From positions 102,135 through 162,183 of the forward strand of contig AOIR01000064.1 in assembly GCA_000337115.1 (NCBI GenBank): 60,049 nt of DNA, written 5' to 3'. Both the position numbers and the translations under genes were made by a program. Positions 1 through 8,839 of the stretch are shown here, piece after piece. The stretch is from Natrinema thermotolerans DSM 11552 (lineage in GTDB: Archaea > Halobacteriota > Halobacteria > Halobacteriales > Natrialbaceae). Each line of letters begins with the position of its first letter. Within the stretch, counting starts at the first letter, position 1. The notes under the pieces were generated by a model. It ran no database searches, was not told the origin of the DNA, and saw only the letters and a program-made list of their open reading frames with translations.

Positions 1-44
1 CCGTGATCCAGTCCGGTAGATTTGCTCGAGAAATAGGACGGTGT

Positions 45-115
45 ATCGGCTCTGAGACAGCCGATATGCGGTGGCGCGCGCTGTCGACTGCCTGAGGGAT
101 AACGAGGGCAGTCGA
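45..115. other. Two adjacent hairpins at left edge
   Basis: A perfect 7-bp stem (ATCGGCT at 45-51 with AGCCGAT at 59-65) is followed by a 9-bp stem (TCGACTGCC at 84-92 with GGCAGTCGA at 107-115). They sit immediately left of a large palindromic element. No gene is visible in positions 1-460 apart from these structures. They may be terminators of a gene outside the window or part of the same mobile remnant. Confidence 0.5.
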
Positions 116-120
116 TAACG

Positions 121-361
121 TCGTGCGAGGGATGAGCGAACGCCGACAGGCGTGAGTGAATCGGCTGGGGAGGGCGTGGCCATTCCCTGTTGCCACGCTA
201 GCAGGACGCTTTGCTTCCGAATCACGTCAAAAAACACTGTTCCGTTCCTGCTGTGTGTTACCAGTGAGGAACGTCCTACTATCGTGGCAACGATGAGAAC
301 CACGCCCTCCCCAGCCGATTCGTTCGCTCCCGGTAGTCGCTCACTCATCCCTCGCACGATG
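121..361. repeat. Long imperfect palindrome, MITE-like element
   Basis: Positions 121-209 are largely complementary to 272-361. The outermost 14 bases (TCGTGCGAGGGATG) are repeated exactly in inverse orientation, the block GGCTGGGGAGGGCGTGG recurs, and an inner 20-mer at 189-208 matches the reverse complement of 272-291 at 18 positions. The roughly 60-bp centre is unpaired and no transposase is encoded. Arms of about 90 bp fit a miniature inverted-repeat element or an insertion sequence remnant. Family not identified. Confidence 0.6.
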
Positions 362-460
362 TCACCGGCCGCCTTCGCCCGCACTCAGGCGGCCGCCAGC
401 GCGCGCCACCGCAAACTGGACTTCGGCGGCTGTGTACTCGCTACGGACTGCACTCGTCCG

Positions 461-997
461 TCACTCGAGAAACTGCGCGGCCTCCCGGAACCGATCCTCG
501 TGGACCGGCCGAAACGTCTCCCCGGAGGCGTCGAACTCGGTCGGCGTCCAGAACCGCGCGTCCGTCGCGTCGCTGCCCGCGACCGGCTCACCTTCGGCGT
601 CGGCCCGATCGGCCACGTAGTGAACCGTCACGACGTGTTTGCCCGTTCGGGGCGGCATCGCCGACGCGGACAGGATCTCGAGGTCGTCGGGATCGACCGC
701 GACGCCGGTTTCTTCCTCGAGTTCGCGGGCGGCCGCCTCCGGGGGTTCCTCGCCGACCTCCATGTGACCGCCGGGGATCGTCCACTCGCCGACGCCCGGC
801 GGGACGCCGCGCTCGACACAGAGGACGGCCGGGTCCGGACGGGAGCGGTCGACGACGGCGACGCCGGCACAGGGCACGGGGTTGTGCCAGACGATGGCCT
901 CGCAGTCCGGACAGCGCTTTCGCTCGCGGTCGTCGGCACTCGTCCGCTCGAGGCGGGCACCACAGTCGGGACAGAACGTCGGGGGTCGGCTGACCAT
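461..997 (-). CDS. NUDIX hydrolase with N-terminal zinc ribbon
   Basis: A 178-residue NUDIX pyrophosphatase. A four-cysteine ribbon (C9, C12, C29, C32) leads into a complete NUDIX box at about residues 77-99 (GHMEVGE then REL and EEETGV), which binds the metal and hydrolyses a nucleoside-diphosphate linkage. Zinc-ribbon NUDIX proteins include NADH pyrophosphatase-like enzymes, but the exact substrate cannot be read from sequence. It lies 25 nt downstream of the PLP enzyme gene on the same strand and may be the last gene of that operon. Confidence 0.85.
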   Translation of the reverse strand: MVSRPPTFCPDCGARLERTSADDRERKRCPDCEAIVWHNPVPCAGVAVVDRSRPDPAVLCVERGVPPGVGEWTIPGGHMEVGEEPPEAAARELEEETGVAVDPDDLEILSASAMPPRTGKHVVTVHYVADRADAEGEPVAGSDATDARFWTPTEFDASGETFRPVHEDRFREAAQFLE

Positions 998-1022
998 TCG
1001 TCGACGTCTCAGTATGCAGGTC

Positions 1023-2156
1023 TCAAAGGGTCTTCAATCCACTGCCGGTCAGCGGGACGACGACGTCGTCCCCGTCGTCGATGACGCCGTTCTCGCGATA
1101 CTGCTCGAGGGCCGCCGGCGCGACCGCACAGGTGGGTTCGACGTAGAAGCCGTTGCGGTGGAGTCGATCGAGCGCGGTCTCGATCGGATCTCCGCCGAGG
1201 GCGATGGCGTCGCCGTCGGTTTCCTCGATGGCCTCGAGGATCTCGGTGCCGCGTGCGGGTTCGGCGATCTGGATACCGTCGGCGATGGTCGTCCCCTCGC
1301 CGTCGGCGTCGGTAGTGTCGCCGCCGAGCGCGGCGACGATGGGGGCGTAGCCGGCCGCCTGCGCGCCCAGCAGCCGCGGCATCCCGTCGACGATGCCGGC
1401 CTCGTTCAGCAGCGAGAAACCACGATACGCGCCCAAAAAGAGCGTCCCGTGCCCGATCGGGAGGACGACGGCGTCGGGGACGGTCCAGCCCTGCTGGGCG
1501 GCCACCTCGAACGCGAAGGTCATCGTACCCGCGTAGAAGGCGGGGTTCCAGGCGTGGCTGGCGTACCAGCCGTCACCGGTCTGGTAGGGGGTATCGCGCT
1601 CCCCGTCGCCCTCGACGGCCCGCTGACAGGCGGCAGTGACGTCCTCCCGGGTCCCCTCGATCCGAACCGGGCGGGCGTCGGCCCGCTGGATCGTCATCAG
1701 CTTGGACTGCTTGACGTCGGCGGGGACGTAGATGTCCGCGTCCAGCCCCGCCCGCGCGGCGTAGGTCGCGATCGACGCGCCCGCATTGCCCGAGGAGTCC
1801 TCGATGACCTTCTCGACGCCGAGTTCGACCGCCCGCGAGAGCGTCGTCGTCGCGCCGCGGTCCTTGAACGACCCCGTCGGGAAGACGTACTCGAGTTTGA
1901 ACTCCGCGTCCCAGTCGGGCGCGTCGACCAGCGGCGTAAAGCCCTCGTAGAAGGTGACGTGCTGTTCGATCGGGAGGAACTCGAAGAAGGTCCACAGCCC
2001 CTCGGTCGTGTCGAGGCTATGCAACGGGAGCGGATCGCCCTGTGGGTGCGGTCGCTCGTCGAACTCCAGCGCGTGGCCACAGCCACAGCGCCAGGGCTCG
2101 TCCGGTCCGGCCTTGTAGACGGTCCCGCAGTCGGGGCAGGTGAGATCGGCCGCCAT
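1023..2156 (-). CDS. Threonine synthase-like PLP-dependent enzyme
   Basis: A 377-residue fold-type II PLP enzyme. It has an N-terminal zinc ribbon (C7, C10, C24, C26), the Schiff-base lysine K98 in GSFKDRGA and a phosphate loop SSGNAG at 121-126, all typical of the threonine synthase/threonine dehydratase superfamily. It starts 1 nt after the stop of the upstream AstE-type deacylase gene, so the two are co-transcribed. That pairing is unusual for housekeeping threonine synthesis and suggests a role as a beta-elimination or replacement enzyme in the surrounding amino acid breakdown genes. Threonine synthase itself remains possible. Confidence 0.8.
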   Translation of the reverse strand: MAADLTCPDCGTVYKAGPDEPWRCGCGHALEFDERPHPQGDPLPLHSLDTTEGLWTFFEFLPIEQHVTFYEGFTPLVDAPDWDAEFKLEYVFPTGSFKDRGATTTLSRAVELGVEKVIEDSSGNAGASIATYAARAGLDADIYVPADVKQSKLMTIQRADARPVRIEGTREDVTAACQRAVEGDGERDTPYQTGDGWYASHAWNPAFYAGTMTFAFEVAAQQGWTVPDAVVLPIGHGTLFLGAYRGFSLLNEAGIVDGMPRLLGAQAAGYAPIVAALGGDTTDADGEGTTIADGIQIAEPARGTEILEAIEETDGDAIALGGDPIETALDRLHRNGFYVEPTCAVAPAALEQYRENGVIDDGDDVVVPLTGSGLKTL

Positions 2157-2157
2157 A

Positions 2158-3117
2158 TCAGTATTCGTCGATGTCGGTCCCGACCGAACAGACGTACTCG
2201 CCGGTCGCGACCTGTGGGAGCCGTCTGGCCCGCCAGAGGATTCCGTTGCTGTCGGCAGTCACCTCCGCTTTCGGCTCGCCGAAGGGGGTCGTCACCTCGA
2301 ACAGCGTCTCGCCGGGGCGGACGCGGTCCCCGAGGTCTTTCGTTCGGGTCACGAGCCCGCCGGCGGGGGCCCCGTACTGCTCGAAGCCCTTCGCTCGCGT
2401 CTGAGTCTCGAGCGGGTTCCCCTCTTCGAGGAAGTTGTAGTACTTGAGGACGTTGAACACTCCCGTGACGCCCTTTCGAATGCTTTCCTCGTCCCAGCCG
2501 ACGGCCCCGCCGAGTTCGGGGTCGACGGTCGGGATCCCCTCGTCGGGGGCCGCGCGGGCCAACTGGCCGTCCGGCCCCTTTTGGTCGAGGACGTAGCCAC
2601 AGCCGAAGGCCTTCGCCAGCTCGAGACACTGGTCGTGAAGCCGGTGGCGCTTCCCACAGCGGACCCGGACCTCGTCGAGCATCCGGCTGGTCGAGCCCTG
2701 GTGGAGATCGAGGATCAGGTCGGCCCGCGAGGCGGCCTCGAAGGTCGCGGCTGCGATCCGTTCGGTCGAGGTACCCCCCTCGTTGCCCGGATAGGCCCTG
2801 TTCATCTTCGTGTCGTCGATCGGGTTCCGGTGTTCGGCGACCTGAAACGCGTGGTAGTTGACGATCCCGACGATCAGGATCGTCCCCGAGAGTTCGGTGG
2901 GGTCCAGTCGCGGCACGACCCGCTGGACGACGCCGACGCCGTTGAGTTCGTCGCCGTCGCTTGCCGCCTGCATGTAGAGGGTCTTCCCCGACTTCGCGCC
3001 GTTGACCACGGCCACGGGCAGTCCGAACGGACTGCCATCCCGCGTCTCGCCGACCTCGAGACGGCCCGTATCGATCTCGCCGGGCCCCGCGCTCGCCGTA
3101 CCGAGCGTCGTCGTCAT
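2158..3117 (-). CDS. AstE/aspartoacylase-family deacylase, DoeB-like candidate
   Basis: A 319-residue succinylglutamate desuccinylase/aspartoacylase-family protein. Zinc-peptidase-like signatures are visible: SDGDELNG at 53-60, MNRAYPG near residue 105 (the Asn-Arg substrate-binding pair) and DLHQGS with H139. The first zinc ligand of the usual HxxE motif is aspartate (D54) instead of histidine. The family removes acyl groups from amino acids; DoeB/EutE removes acetyl from N-acetyl-diaminobutyrate in ectoine breakdown, and that role is inferred here from doeA being about 15 kb away. First gene of a tight operon with the PLP enzyme. Confidence 0.75.
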   Translation of the reverse strand: MTTTLGTASAGPGEIDTGRLEVGETRDGSPFGLPVAVVNGAKSGKTLYMQAASDGDELNGVGVVQRVVPRLDPTELSGTILIVGIVNYHAFQVAEHRNPIDDTKMNRAYPGNEGGTSTERIAAATFEAASRADLILDLHQGSTSRMLDEVRVRCGKRHRLHDQCLELAKAFGCGYVLDQKGPDGQLARAAPDEGIPTVDPELGGAVGWDEESIRKGVTGVFNVLKYYNFLEEGNPLETQTRAKGFEQYGAPAGGLVTRTKDLGDRVRPGETLFEVTTPFGEPKAEVTADSNGILWRARRLPQVATGEYVCSVGTDIDEY

Positions 3118-3354
3118 ATGTCCCTCACGATGAACCCGTTCGCCTTTATACTATCCTTTGATCTCGAGCGATGGGAGCAGCGGCGGGACGAACGACCGAG
3201 CCGGTTGCCGGTTTCTACGGAATCGAGACGGGTCGAATCCCCCACCTTTCGGCGAGCCACGCCGGCCGTGGTTTACCCCCGAGAACGGCCGTCGGTCGCA
3301 CTCGAGGCCGCCCGGGGCTCGAGTTCTCGAGCAACGGTCGTGTATCGGTCCCGG

Positions 3355-4227
3355 TCAGCTACTGAGAACGGCCCGAAGCGCGAACCGGAGGTTTTCCCGC
3401 CGTTCGGCGACCCGACGATAGAAGTACGACAGCCAGCGGTCGCCGTAGGGGACGTACTGATAGACGTCGTACTCCTCGGCCAGCTCGTACTGGGCCGCTT
3501 CGCGGACGCCCATCAGCATCTGGATCTTGAAGTCGGTGCCGTAACGGTCGTGTAACGCCGTCGCATGTTCGATCATCGCCGGATCGTGGCTGCCCACCGC
3601 GATCCCGCCGTCGTAGTGTTCGAACGCGTACTCGAGCAGGGTCCGATACTCCTGATCCACGCGTGTGGAATCGGTGTAGGCCACGTCGCTGGGCGGATCG
3701 TAGGCACCCTTGACCAACCGGATCTTGCCGGGGACGTCGGCGAGTCGCCTGACGTCGGCCCGGGTCCGTCGGAGGTTCGCCTGCAGGCAGACGCCGACCC
3801 CACCGTCGGATTGAGGTTCCGACGAGGATCGCTCACCCCCGCCCCGTTCGCGGGCGACCGCCTCGAAGGCGTCCAGCGTCGCGTCGGTCGTCGTGTGATC
3901 CTCCATGTCGATCCAGACGAAGACGCCTCGCTCGGTCGCGGCGGCGACGATCTCCGCCAGTTCCCGCCGGAACACCGACTCGTCGATCTCGAGGCCCAGC
4001 TGCGAGGGTTTGACCGAGATGCAGGCCCCGAGCCGCGAGCCGGCGATGTCGGCGATCAGCCGCCGGTACTCGGCGGCGTCGGCGGCGGCCGCCCCGCGCT
4101 CGTCGTAGTGTTCACCAAGGAGGTTGACGATGCCGCCGACGCCGCGGTCGTTCAGCCGCCGGACGTGGTCGAGCGCTTCGGCCGGGGACTCTCCCGCGAC
4201 GAACCGGTTCGCGATCGGCGGGATCAT
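3355..4227 (-). CDS. Proline dehydrogenase
   Basis: A single-domain FAD-dependent proline dehydrogenase of 290 residues with the TIM-barrel signatures of the family: VKPSQLG, the WIDMED strand, LQANLRRT, the RLVKGAY strand and VGSHDP, ending near the YVPYG and FYRR motif that binds proline. It oxidises proline to pyrroline-5-carboxylate at the membrane quinone pool. The start is placed at MIPPIANRF because longer extensions run into the permease gene and are not acidic. No P5C dehydrogenase is adjacent. It fits the amino acid and osmolyte catabolic surroundings. Confidence 0.85.
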   Translation of the reverse strand: MIPPIANRFVAGESPAEALDHVRRLNDRGVGGIVNLLGEHYDERGAAAADAAEYRRLIADIAGSRLGACISVKPSQLGLEIDESVFRRELAEIVAAATERGVFVWIDMEDHTTTDATLDAFEAVARERGGGERSSSEPQSDGGVGVCLQANLRRTRADVRRLADVPGKIRLVKGAYDPPSDVAYTDSTRVDQEYRTLLEYAFEHYDGGIAVGSHDPAMIEHATALHDRYGTDFKIQMLMGVREAAQYELAEEYDVYQYVPYGDRWLSYFYRRVAERRENLRFALRAVLSS

Positions 4228-4319
4228 AGCCCCTACTGGGGGCGCGACCGACAAGAGGATTCCTCCGTTTCGCGAGTCGTGACGGGCGGTGGCAGTGCTG
4301 TGCCGACGTCGAGCGCCGC

Positions 4320-6617
4320 TTACTCCTCGTCGTGTCCCAGCAACCGCTCGCGCATGGAGCGCTCGCGGGCCCGCTCGGCCAGCAGCACCGAACACTCGAT
4401 GTCCTCGTGGACGTCTAAGACCAGCGAGCCGCGGACGATCCGCGAGAGCAGACCCTTCCCGGTCGCGCCGAGGACCACCAGCGTCGACTCCGTCGCGGCC
4501 TCGGTGATGGCCGTCTCGACGTCGCCGTCCTCGAGTCGCAACTCGGCGTCGGCGAGGTCGTTCTCGGCGGCCCACTCCTCGAGGAACTGCTCGCCCTCAG
4601 CGAAGGACTCGTCGTCGGTGAGGACGTGCAACAGCGTCACTTCGGAGTCGAACTCTTCGCGGAGCAGTCGGACGACGTCGGCGCTGAGCGCCGAGTCGGG
4701 GCCGCCCGCAGTCGGGACGAGGATGCGGGACGGATCGAAACCCCGCTCTTTCAGCACGAGGAAGTCACAGGGGAGGTCGTGGGTCAGTTCGTCGATGCGG
4801 GACTCGGCGCGGCCGTGGGCGGTCGGTCCCCAACCCATGACGACCTGATCGGCCTCGAATGCGCGAGCGGCATCGAAGACCTCCTCGAACGAGCGATGTG
4901 AGAGAACGGTGTGGGTCTCGACGGGCACGCCGAACGTCTCGGCGTCGGTCCGGGCCTGCTCGAGCAGTTTCTTGGACTCGGCGTCGAGGCGCTCGTTCTC
5001 CTCGGCGCGTGCCAGCGGCGTCTGGTCTGGCACCTGCACGATGTGGACCGCGTGGACGGTGCCGCCGCGTTGCTTCGCGATGGCTCCTGCGAGGGTGATG
5101 AGGTCCCTCTCGGTCCGGGGGTTGGCCAGCGGGACCATCACGCGGAAGTCGTCACCCGTCTCGCTCGCGTCCGCCGCTTTGGCGGCGTCGGGGCGGACGG
5201 TGTCGGCCGCGGCGACCGCGGCGTCGGGCATCTCCTCGGAGCGGTCGAGGATCCAGCCGGCGAAGACGCCGGCGCTCTCGACGCGCTGGCGGGCGTAGAA
5301 CAGGTACCACGCGCCCGCGAAGACGACCAGCGCCGCCGACAGCAGGAGTACGAACGGCTCGATGTAGGCGATCAGGGCAAAGGACGAGATGGTCCCGATT
5401 ATCGGGACGACCGGGTACAGCGGGACCTCGAAGTCCGGATCGTAGTCGGCCGGTTCGGCCTCCCGCATGACGATCAACGCGATGTTCAACAGGCCGTAGA
5501 CGATCAGGTGCAACACCGAGCCGGCCGTCGAAAGGATCTCGAGGTTACCGAAGAGGAGGAAGACGATGATGAGCGAGCCGGTGATCAGGATCGACTTGTA
5601 CGGCGTGCCAAAGCGGGGATGGATCTCGTTGACCGACGGCGAGATGATCTTCTCCCGGCCCATCGCGAAGTTGATCCGCGAGGAGGAGAGGATCGAGGCG
5701 TTCGCGCTCGAGGCCGTCGCGAGGAGCCCGCCGAGCAAGAGCAGCCCCCAGCCGAGCGTTCCTAGGCCGAAGCCGAAGACGCTGTACTGTCCGAACAGCA
5801 GTTCGGCGGCCTCGACGACGGCGGTATCGTTGTTCGCCACGAGGTCGTTCGGGACCGCCGCGAGCAGGACCAGCAGGAAGAGCGCGTAGACGACGGTCAC
5901 GATGACGACCGAGCCGATGACGGCGAGCGGGAGGTTCCGTCCTGGATCCTTGATCTCCTCGGCGACGGAGGTGATCTGGACGAAGCCGAGATAGGAGACG
6001 AAGACGATAGCGGTCACCGGCAGCACCTCGCCGGGGGTCCCCTCCGGGGCGAGCGGCCGCAGCGACTCGAGGTCGGCGTTCAACAGCCCGACGATCGTGA
6101 AGGCGCCCAGAATGGCAAGCAGCGTGAGGACGATCCCGATCTGGAGGCCGCCGGTCTCCTTCGCGCCCATGTAGTTGACGGCGATAAAGAGCGCCGCGCC
6201 GATCAGGCCGATCGTCTGGGCGGCCGAGATCGTGACGGGCCCCAACCCGATCGCCGGCGCGCCCACGAGCTGGTTGACGTACTCGCCGAACCCGTACATG
6301 TAGAACGCGGAGGCGAAGGCGAGTCCGAGCCAGTTGGCCCAGCCACTAATCGAGCCAAAGAGCGGACCAAGGGCGCGATTGATGTAGAAGTACGCGCCGC
6401 CTGACTTGGGCATCGCCGTCCCCAGTTCGGAGGCCGACAGCGCCGTGAACAGGGCGGTGACGCCGCCGATGACGAAGGTCAGCGCCGCGAGCGGGCCGGC
6501 GCGAGCCACTGCGGTGCCGGGCAACACGAAGATGCCGGCCCCGATCATCGTCCCGATCCCGATGGCGATCGCCGACAGCAGGCCGAGGTCCTTCGCGAGT
6601 TCCTCGTCGGCGCTCAT
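4320..6617 (-). CDS. APC-family amino acid permease with two C-terminal Usp domains
   Basis: A 765-residue fusion. Residues 1 to about 450 form a 12-helix APC amino acid transporter beginning with the family signature IGIGTMIGAGIF. Two universal stress protein domains follow (about 490-625 and 630-755). The second has a nucleotide-binding G-x2-G-x8-GS pattern (GATGKGLL, then RGS); the first does not clearly have one. The soluble tail probably senses ATP or partners to regulate transport. This architecture is common in haloarchaea. Substrate is unknown; the neighbourhood suggests amino acids released from osmolytes. Confidence 0.9.
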   Translation of the reverse strand: MSADEELAKDLGLLSAIAIGIGTMIGAGIFVLPGTAVARAGPLAALTFVIGGVTALFTALSASELGTAMPKSGGAYFYINRALGPLFGSISGWANWLGLAFASAFYMYGFGEYVNQLVGAPAIGLGPVTISAAQTIGLIGAALFIAVNYMGAKETGGLQIGIVLTLLAILGAFTIVGLLNADLESLRPLAPEGTPGEVLPVTAIVFVSYLGFVQITSVAEEIKDPGRNLPLAVIGSVVIVTVVYALFLLVLLAAVPNDLVANNDTAVVEAAELLFGQYSVFGFGLGTLGWGLLLLGGLLATASSANASILSSSRINFAMGREKIISPSVNEIHPRFGTPYKSILITGSLIIVFLLFGNLEILSTAGSVLHLIVYGLLNIALIVMREAEPADYDPDFEVPLYPVVPIIGTISSFALIAYIEPFVLLLSAALVVFAGAWYLFYARQRVESAGVFAGWILDRSEEMPDAAVAAADTVRPDAAKAADASETGDDFRVMVPLANPRTERDLITLAGAIAKQRGGTVHAVHIVQVPDQTPLARAEENERLDAESKKLLEQARTDAETFGVPVETHTVLSHRSFEEVFDAARAFEADQVVMGWGPTAHGRAESRIDELTHDLPCDFLVLKERGFDPSRILVPTAGGPDSALSADVVRLLREEFDSEVTLLHVLTDDESFAEGEQFLEEWAAENDLADAELRLEDGDVETAITEAATESTLVVLGATGKGLLSRIVRGSLVLDVHEDIECSVLLAERARERSMRERLLGHDEE

Positions 6618-6981
6618 ACGGGGCCACCCCCGCCGCCCTCGGCTGGTCCGAGGACGCGGCCCGACGCCGCATCGACGACGCCGACAGAGCGCGGACCTCC
6701 GCGCTCGTCGGTCCGTTTCGACCGGTGTCTACGTCGCTGGGTCGCGTTCGATACCGACCGTCTCGACGGACCGCGCACTCGAGTTTGGATGTTCATCGCC
6801 CGGAGTTGTGTCGGAACCGATGATAAACTCCCTGATTACGGTAAGGACCTGCGAACGGCTCTCGTGGGCCGGCTTCTCGCGGTCCGTCGCGGCAAGCGAC
6901 CGCCGTCGATCGATCGCGACGCGAAGACGGCATCGCGGTGTGGTCTCGTCGCATCTCGAGTCACCCACACCGGGCCGTGTT

Positions 6982-6997
6982 CAGTATCTGTATACAG
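6982..6997 (+). promoter_or_regulatory. Candidate operator, shared motif plus palindrome
   Basis: The bases CAGTATCTGTAT at 6982-6993 recur exactly upstream of doeA (17862). They overlap a perfect palindrome CTGTATACAG at 6988-6997. The site is 24-39 bp upstream of the TATA-like box, the expected place for an archaeal activator or repressor. Confidence 0.5.
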
Positions 6998-7020
6998 TCT
7001 GCATGAATATCGTGGACAAG

Positions 7021-7026
7021 TTATTT
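7021..7026 (+). promoter_or_regulatory. TATA-like box of the aminotransferase gene
   Basis: TTATTT begins 31 nt before the ATG at 7052, the spacing expected for a leaderless haloarchaeal transcript. This supports ATG 7052 over the upstream TTG at 7040. Confidence 0.55.
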
Positions 7027-7051
7027 GTAACCGGTTCCCTTGCCACTACGT

Positions 7052-8434
7052 ATGACGGCAGGACCGCCGATAGACGAACTCCACTTCGCGGACGCACCGA
7101 CCGTCGACGACGTTCCCGGCCCGAACACGCGGGCCTTGCTCGAGAAACAGCGTGAGATCGACAGCAGCGCGGTCGCGTATCCCGACGACATCCCGATCGC
7201 CTTCGAGGAGGGCAAGGGCGCAACCGTTCGGGACGCCGACGGCAACACCTACATCGATCTCTTCGCGGGGATCGGCGTCCTCAACGTGGGCCACTCGAAC
7301 CCGTACGTCCTCGAGGCGGTCCACGAACAGGCAGACAAGTTCGTTCACACGGTCGACTTCCCGACCGAGGCCCGGCTCGAGTTGATCGAGAAACTCGACG
7401 AGATCGCTCCCGACGGCCTGCAGGGCCAGAACAAGGTCGTCTTCGGCGGCCCGACGGGTAGCGACGCCGTCGAGGCGTCGATCAAGCTCTCGAAGTACAA
7501 CACCGGCGGCGACGGCCTCATCGCGTTCCGCGGTGCCTACCACGGCGCGACGACCGGCGCGATGAGCGTCACCTCGAACAAGAAGTTCAAGGGGGACTAC
7601 ACGCCCCTGCTCGCCGACGTCGTCCACGCGCCCTATCCCCATCCGTTCCGCCAGGACAAGGCACCTCAGGAAGCGGTCGACCACGCACTCGAGGAGGTCC
7701 AGGCGATCGTCGAGGACCCCTACGGCGGCCTCGCGAACCCCGCGGGGATCATCGTCGAGCCGATCCAGGGCGAGGGTGGGATCGTCACGCCCCCGGAGGG
7801 GTTCCTGCAGGGGCTGCGCGACATCGCCGACGACAACGACGTGACGCTGGTCTTCGACGAGATCCAGAGCGGGCTCGGTCGGACGGGCCAGTGGTGGGCC
7901 AGCGACTGGGAGGGGGTCACCCCCGACGCGATGACCAGCGCGAAGGCGCTGGGCGGTGTCGGCTTCCCGCTCTCGGCGACGATGTACCACGAGGACCTCG
8001 ACACCTGGGGCTCGGGCGACCACGCCGGCACCTACCGGGGCCACGTCGTCGGGATGCGCGCCGGCACCCGCGCCATCGAGTACATCCAGGACCACGACCT
8101 GCTCGCACACGCCCGTGACCTCGGCGAGTACATTCGGGGGCGGCTCCGCGAGGCGGGCGAGGGCAATGCCCACCTCGCTGACGTTCGTGGCAAGGGGCTG
8201 TTCATCGGTGCCGAGTTCGTCGACGCCGACGGCAAGCCCGACGGCGACCTCGTCGACGCCATCCAGCAGTACTGCTTCGAGCAGGGCGTCCTCGTCTGGA
8301 CGGCCGGCCGCCACGGCAACGTCCTTCGGTTCCTGCCGCCGCTTGTGCTGACCCACGACCTGGCAGAAACCGCACTGGACGTCGTCGTCGAGGCGATCGA
8401 AGCGGTCACCGCCGAGGCGACACGAACCGCCTGA
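7052..8434 (+). CDS. Class III aminotransferase, diaminobutyrate type (DoeD-like)
   Basis: A 460-residue PLP aminotransferase. Signatures are [12 protein letters not shown] and [11 protein letters not shown] in the cofactor domain, [13 protein letters not shown] with the PLP-pyridine aspartate, and the Schiff-base lysine in SAKALGG. The [10 protein letters not shown] and YHG motifs resemble diaminobutyrate-2-oxoglutarate aminotransferases more than GABA aminotransferases. In ectoine degradation this step (DoeD/Atf) turns diaminobutyrate into aspartate semialdehyde. A RidA gene follows after 15 nt, suitable for clearing reactive imines. Exact substrate is inferred; GABA or ornithine are alternatives. 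Confidence 0.82.
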   Translation: MTAGPPIDELHFADAPTVDDVPGPNTRALLEKQREIDSSAVAYPDDIPIAFEEGKGATVRDADGNTYIDLFAGIGVLNVGHSNPYVLEAVHEQADKFVHTVDFPTEARLELIEKLDEIAPDGLQGQNKVVFGGPTGSDAVEASIKLSKYNTGGDGLIAFRGAYHGATTGAMSVTSNKKFKGDYTPLLADVVHAPYPHPFRQDKAPQEAVDHALEEVQAIVEDPYGGLANPAGIIVEPIQGEGGIVTPPEGFLQGLRDIADDNDVTLVFDEIQSGLGRTGQWWASDWEGVTPDAMTSAKALGGVGFPLSATMYHEDLDTWGSGDHAGTYRGHVVGMRAGTRAIEYIQDHDLLAHARDLGEYIRGRLREAGEGNAHLADVRGKGLFIGAEFVDADGKPDGDLVDAIQQYCFEQGVLVWTAGRHGNVLRFLPPLVLTHDLAETALDVVVEAIEAVTAEATRTA

Positions 8435-8449
8435 CTCGTACTCACAACG

Positions 8450-8839
8450 ATGTCCGACACCGATCCCATCGAAACCGACGACGCGCCGAGCAACGACAAC
8501 CCCTACTCGCAGGGGGTCCGCGCCGGCGACACGCTGTACGTCTCCGGCTACGGCCCTGTCGATCCCGAGACGGGCGCGGTCGTCGACGGCGACATCGAGG
8601 CGCAAACGAATCGGGTCCTCGATAATATCGCGGCCGTCGTCGACGAAGCCGGCGGCGACGGTCTCGCCGACGTGGTCAAAGTCACGGTCTACCTGACCGA
8701 TCTCGAGGACTACGAGCGGGTCAACGCAGCCTACGGCGCCCGGTTCGGCGCGGAGCCGCCCGCGCGGGTCTGCGTCGAGGTCTCGCGGCTTCCCGAGGAC
8801 GTCCGCGTCGAACTGGATGCGACCGCGTACGTGGGTTAA
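8450..8839 (+). CDS. ridA: RidA/YjgF-family enamine-imine deaminase
   Basis: A 129-residue RidA-family protein with the N-terminal YSQGVRAGDTLYVSG strand, the catalytic arginine in PARVCVEV and the conserved VELDATA segment. RidA hydrolyses the reactive enamines and imines that leak from PLP enzymes, releasing ammonia. Its position 15 nt after a PLP aminotransferase gene suggests co-transcription and direct support of that enzyme. A short acidic N-terminal tail is a typical haloarchaeal addition. The stop overlaps the convergent DUF4870 gene by 4 nt. Confidence 0.88.
   Translation: MSDTDPIETDDAPSNDNPYSQGVRAGDTLYVSGYGPVDPETGAVVDGDIEAQTNRVLDNIAAVVDEAGGDGLADVVKVTVYLTDLEDYERVNAAYGARFGAEPPARVCVEVSRLPEDVRVELDATAYVG

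Larger units (their letters stand above)
6618..7051. other. Intergenic control region between divergent permease and aminotransferase
   Basis: No convincing gene is present in this 434-bp stretch; the reading frames here are basic and overlap each other. It must carry the promoters for both divergent genes. The right half holds a palindrome and a TATA-like box listed separately. Confidence 0.6.

Noticed and set aside
882-2447. Long open frame on the plus strand opposite the PLP enzyme and AstE genes
   Set aside because: It mirrors the codon pattern of the real minus-strand genes, is rich in Arg/Gly/Val with no recognisable domain, and spans two real gene boundaries.
7046-8605. 519-codon minus-strand frame opposite the aminotransferase
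   Set aside because: High-GC antisense shadow; the plus strand encodes a complete class III aminotransferase and RidA.
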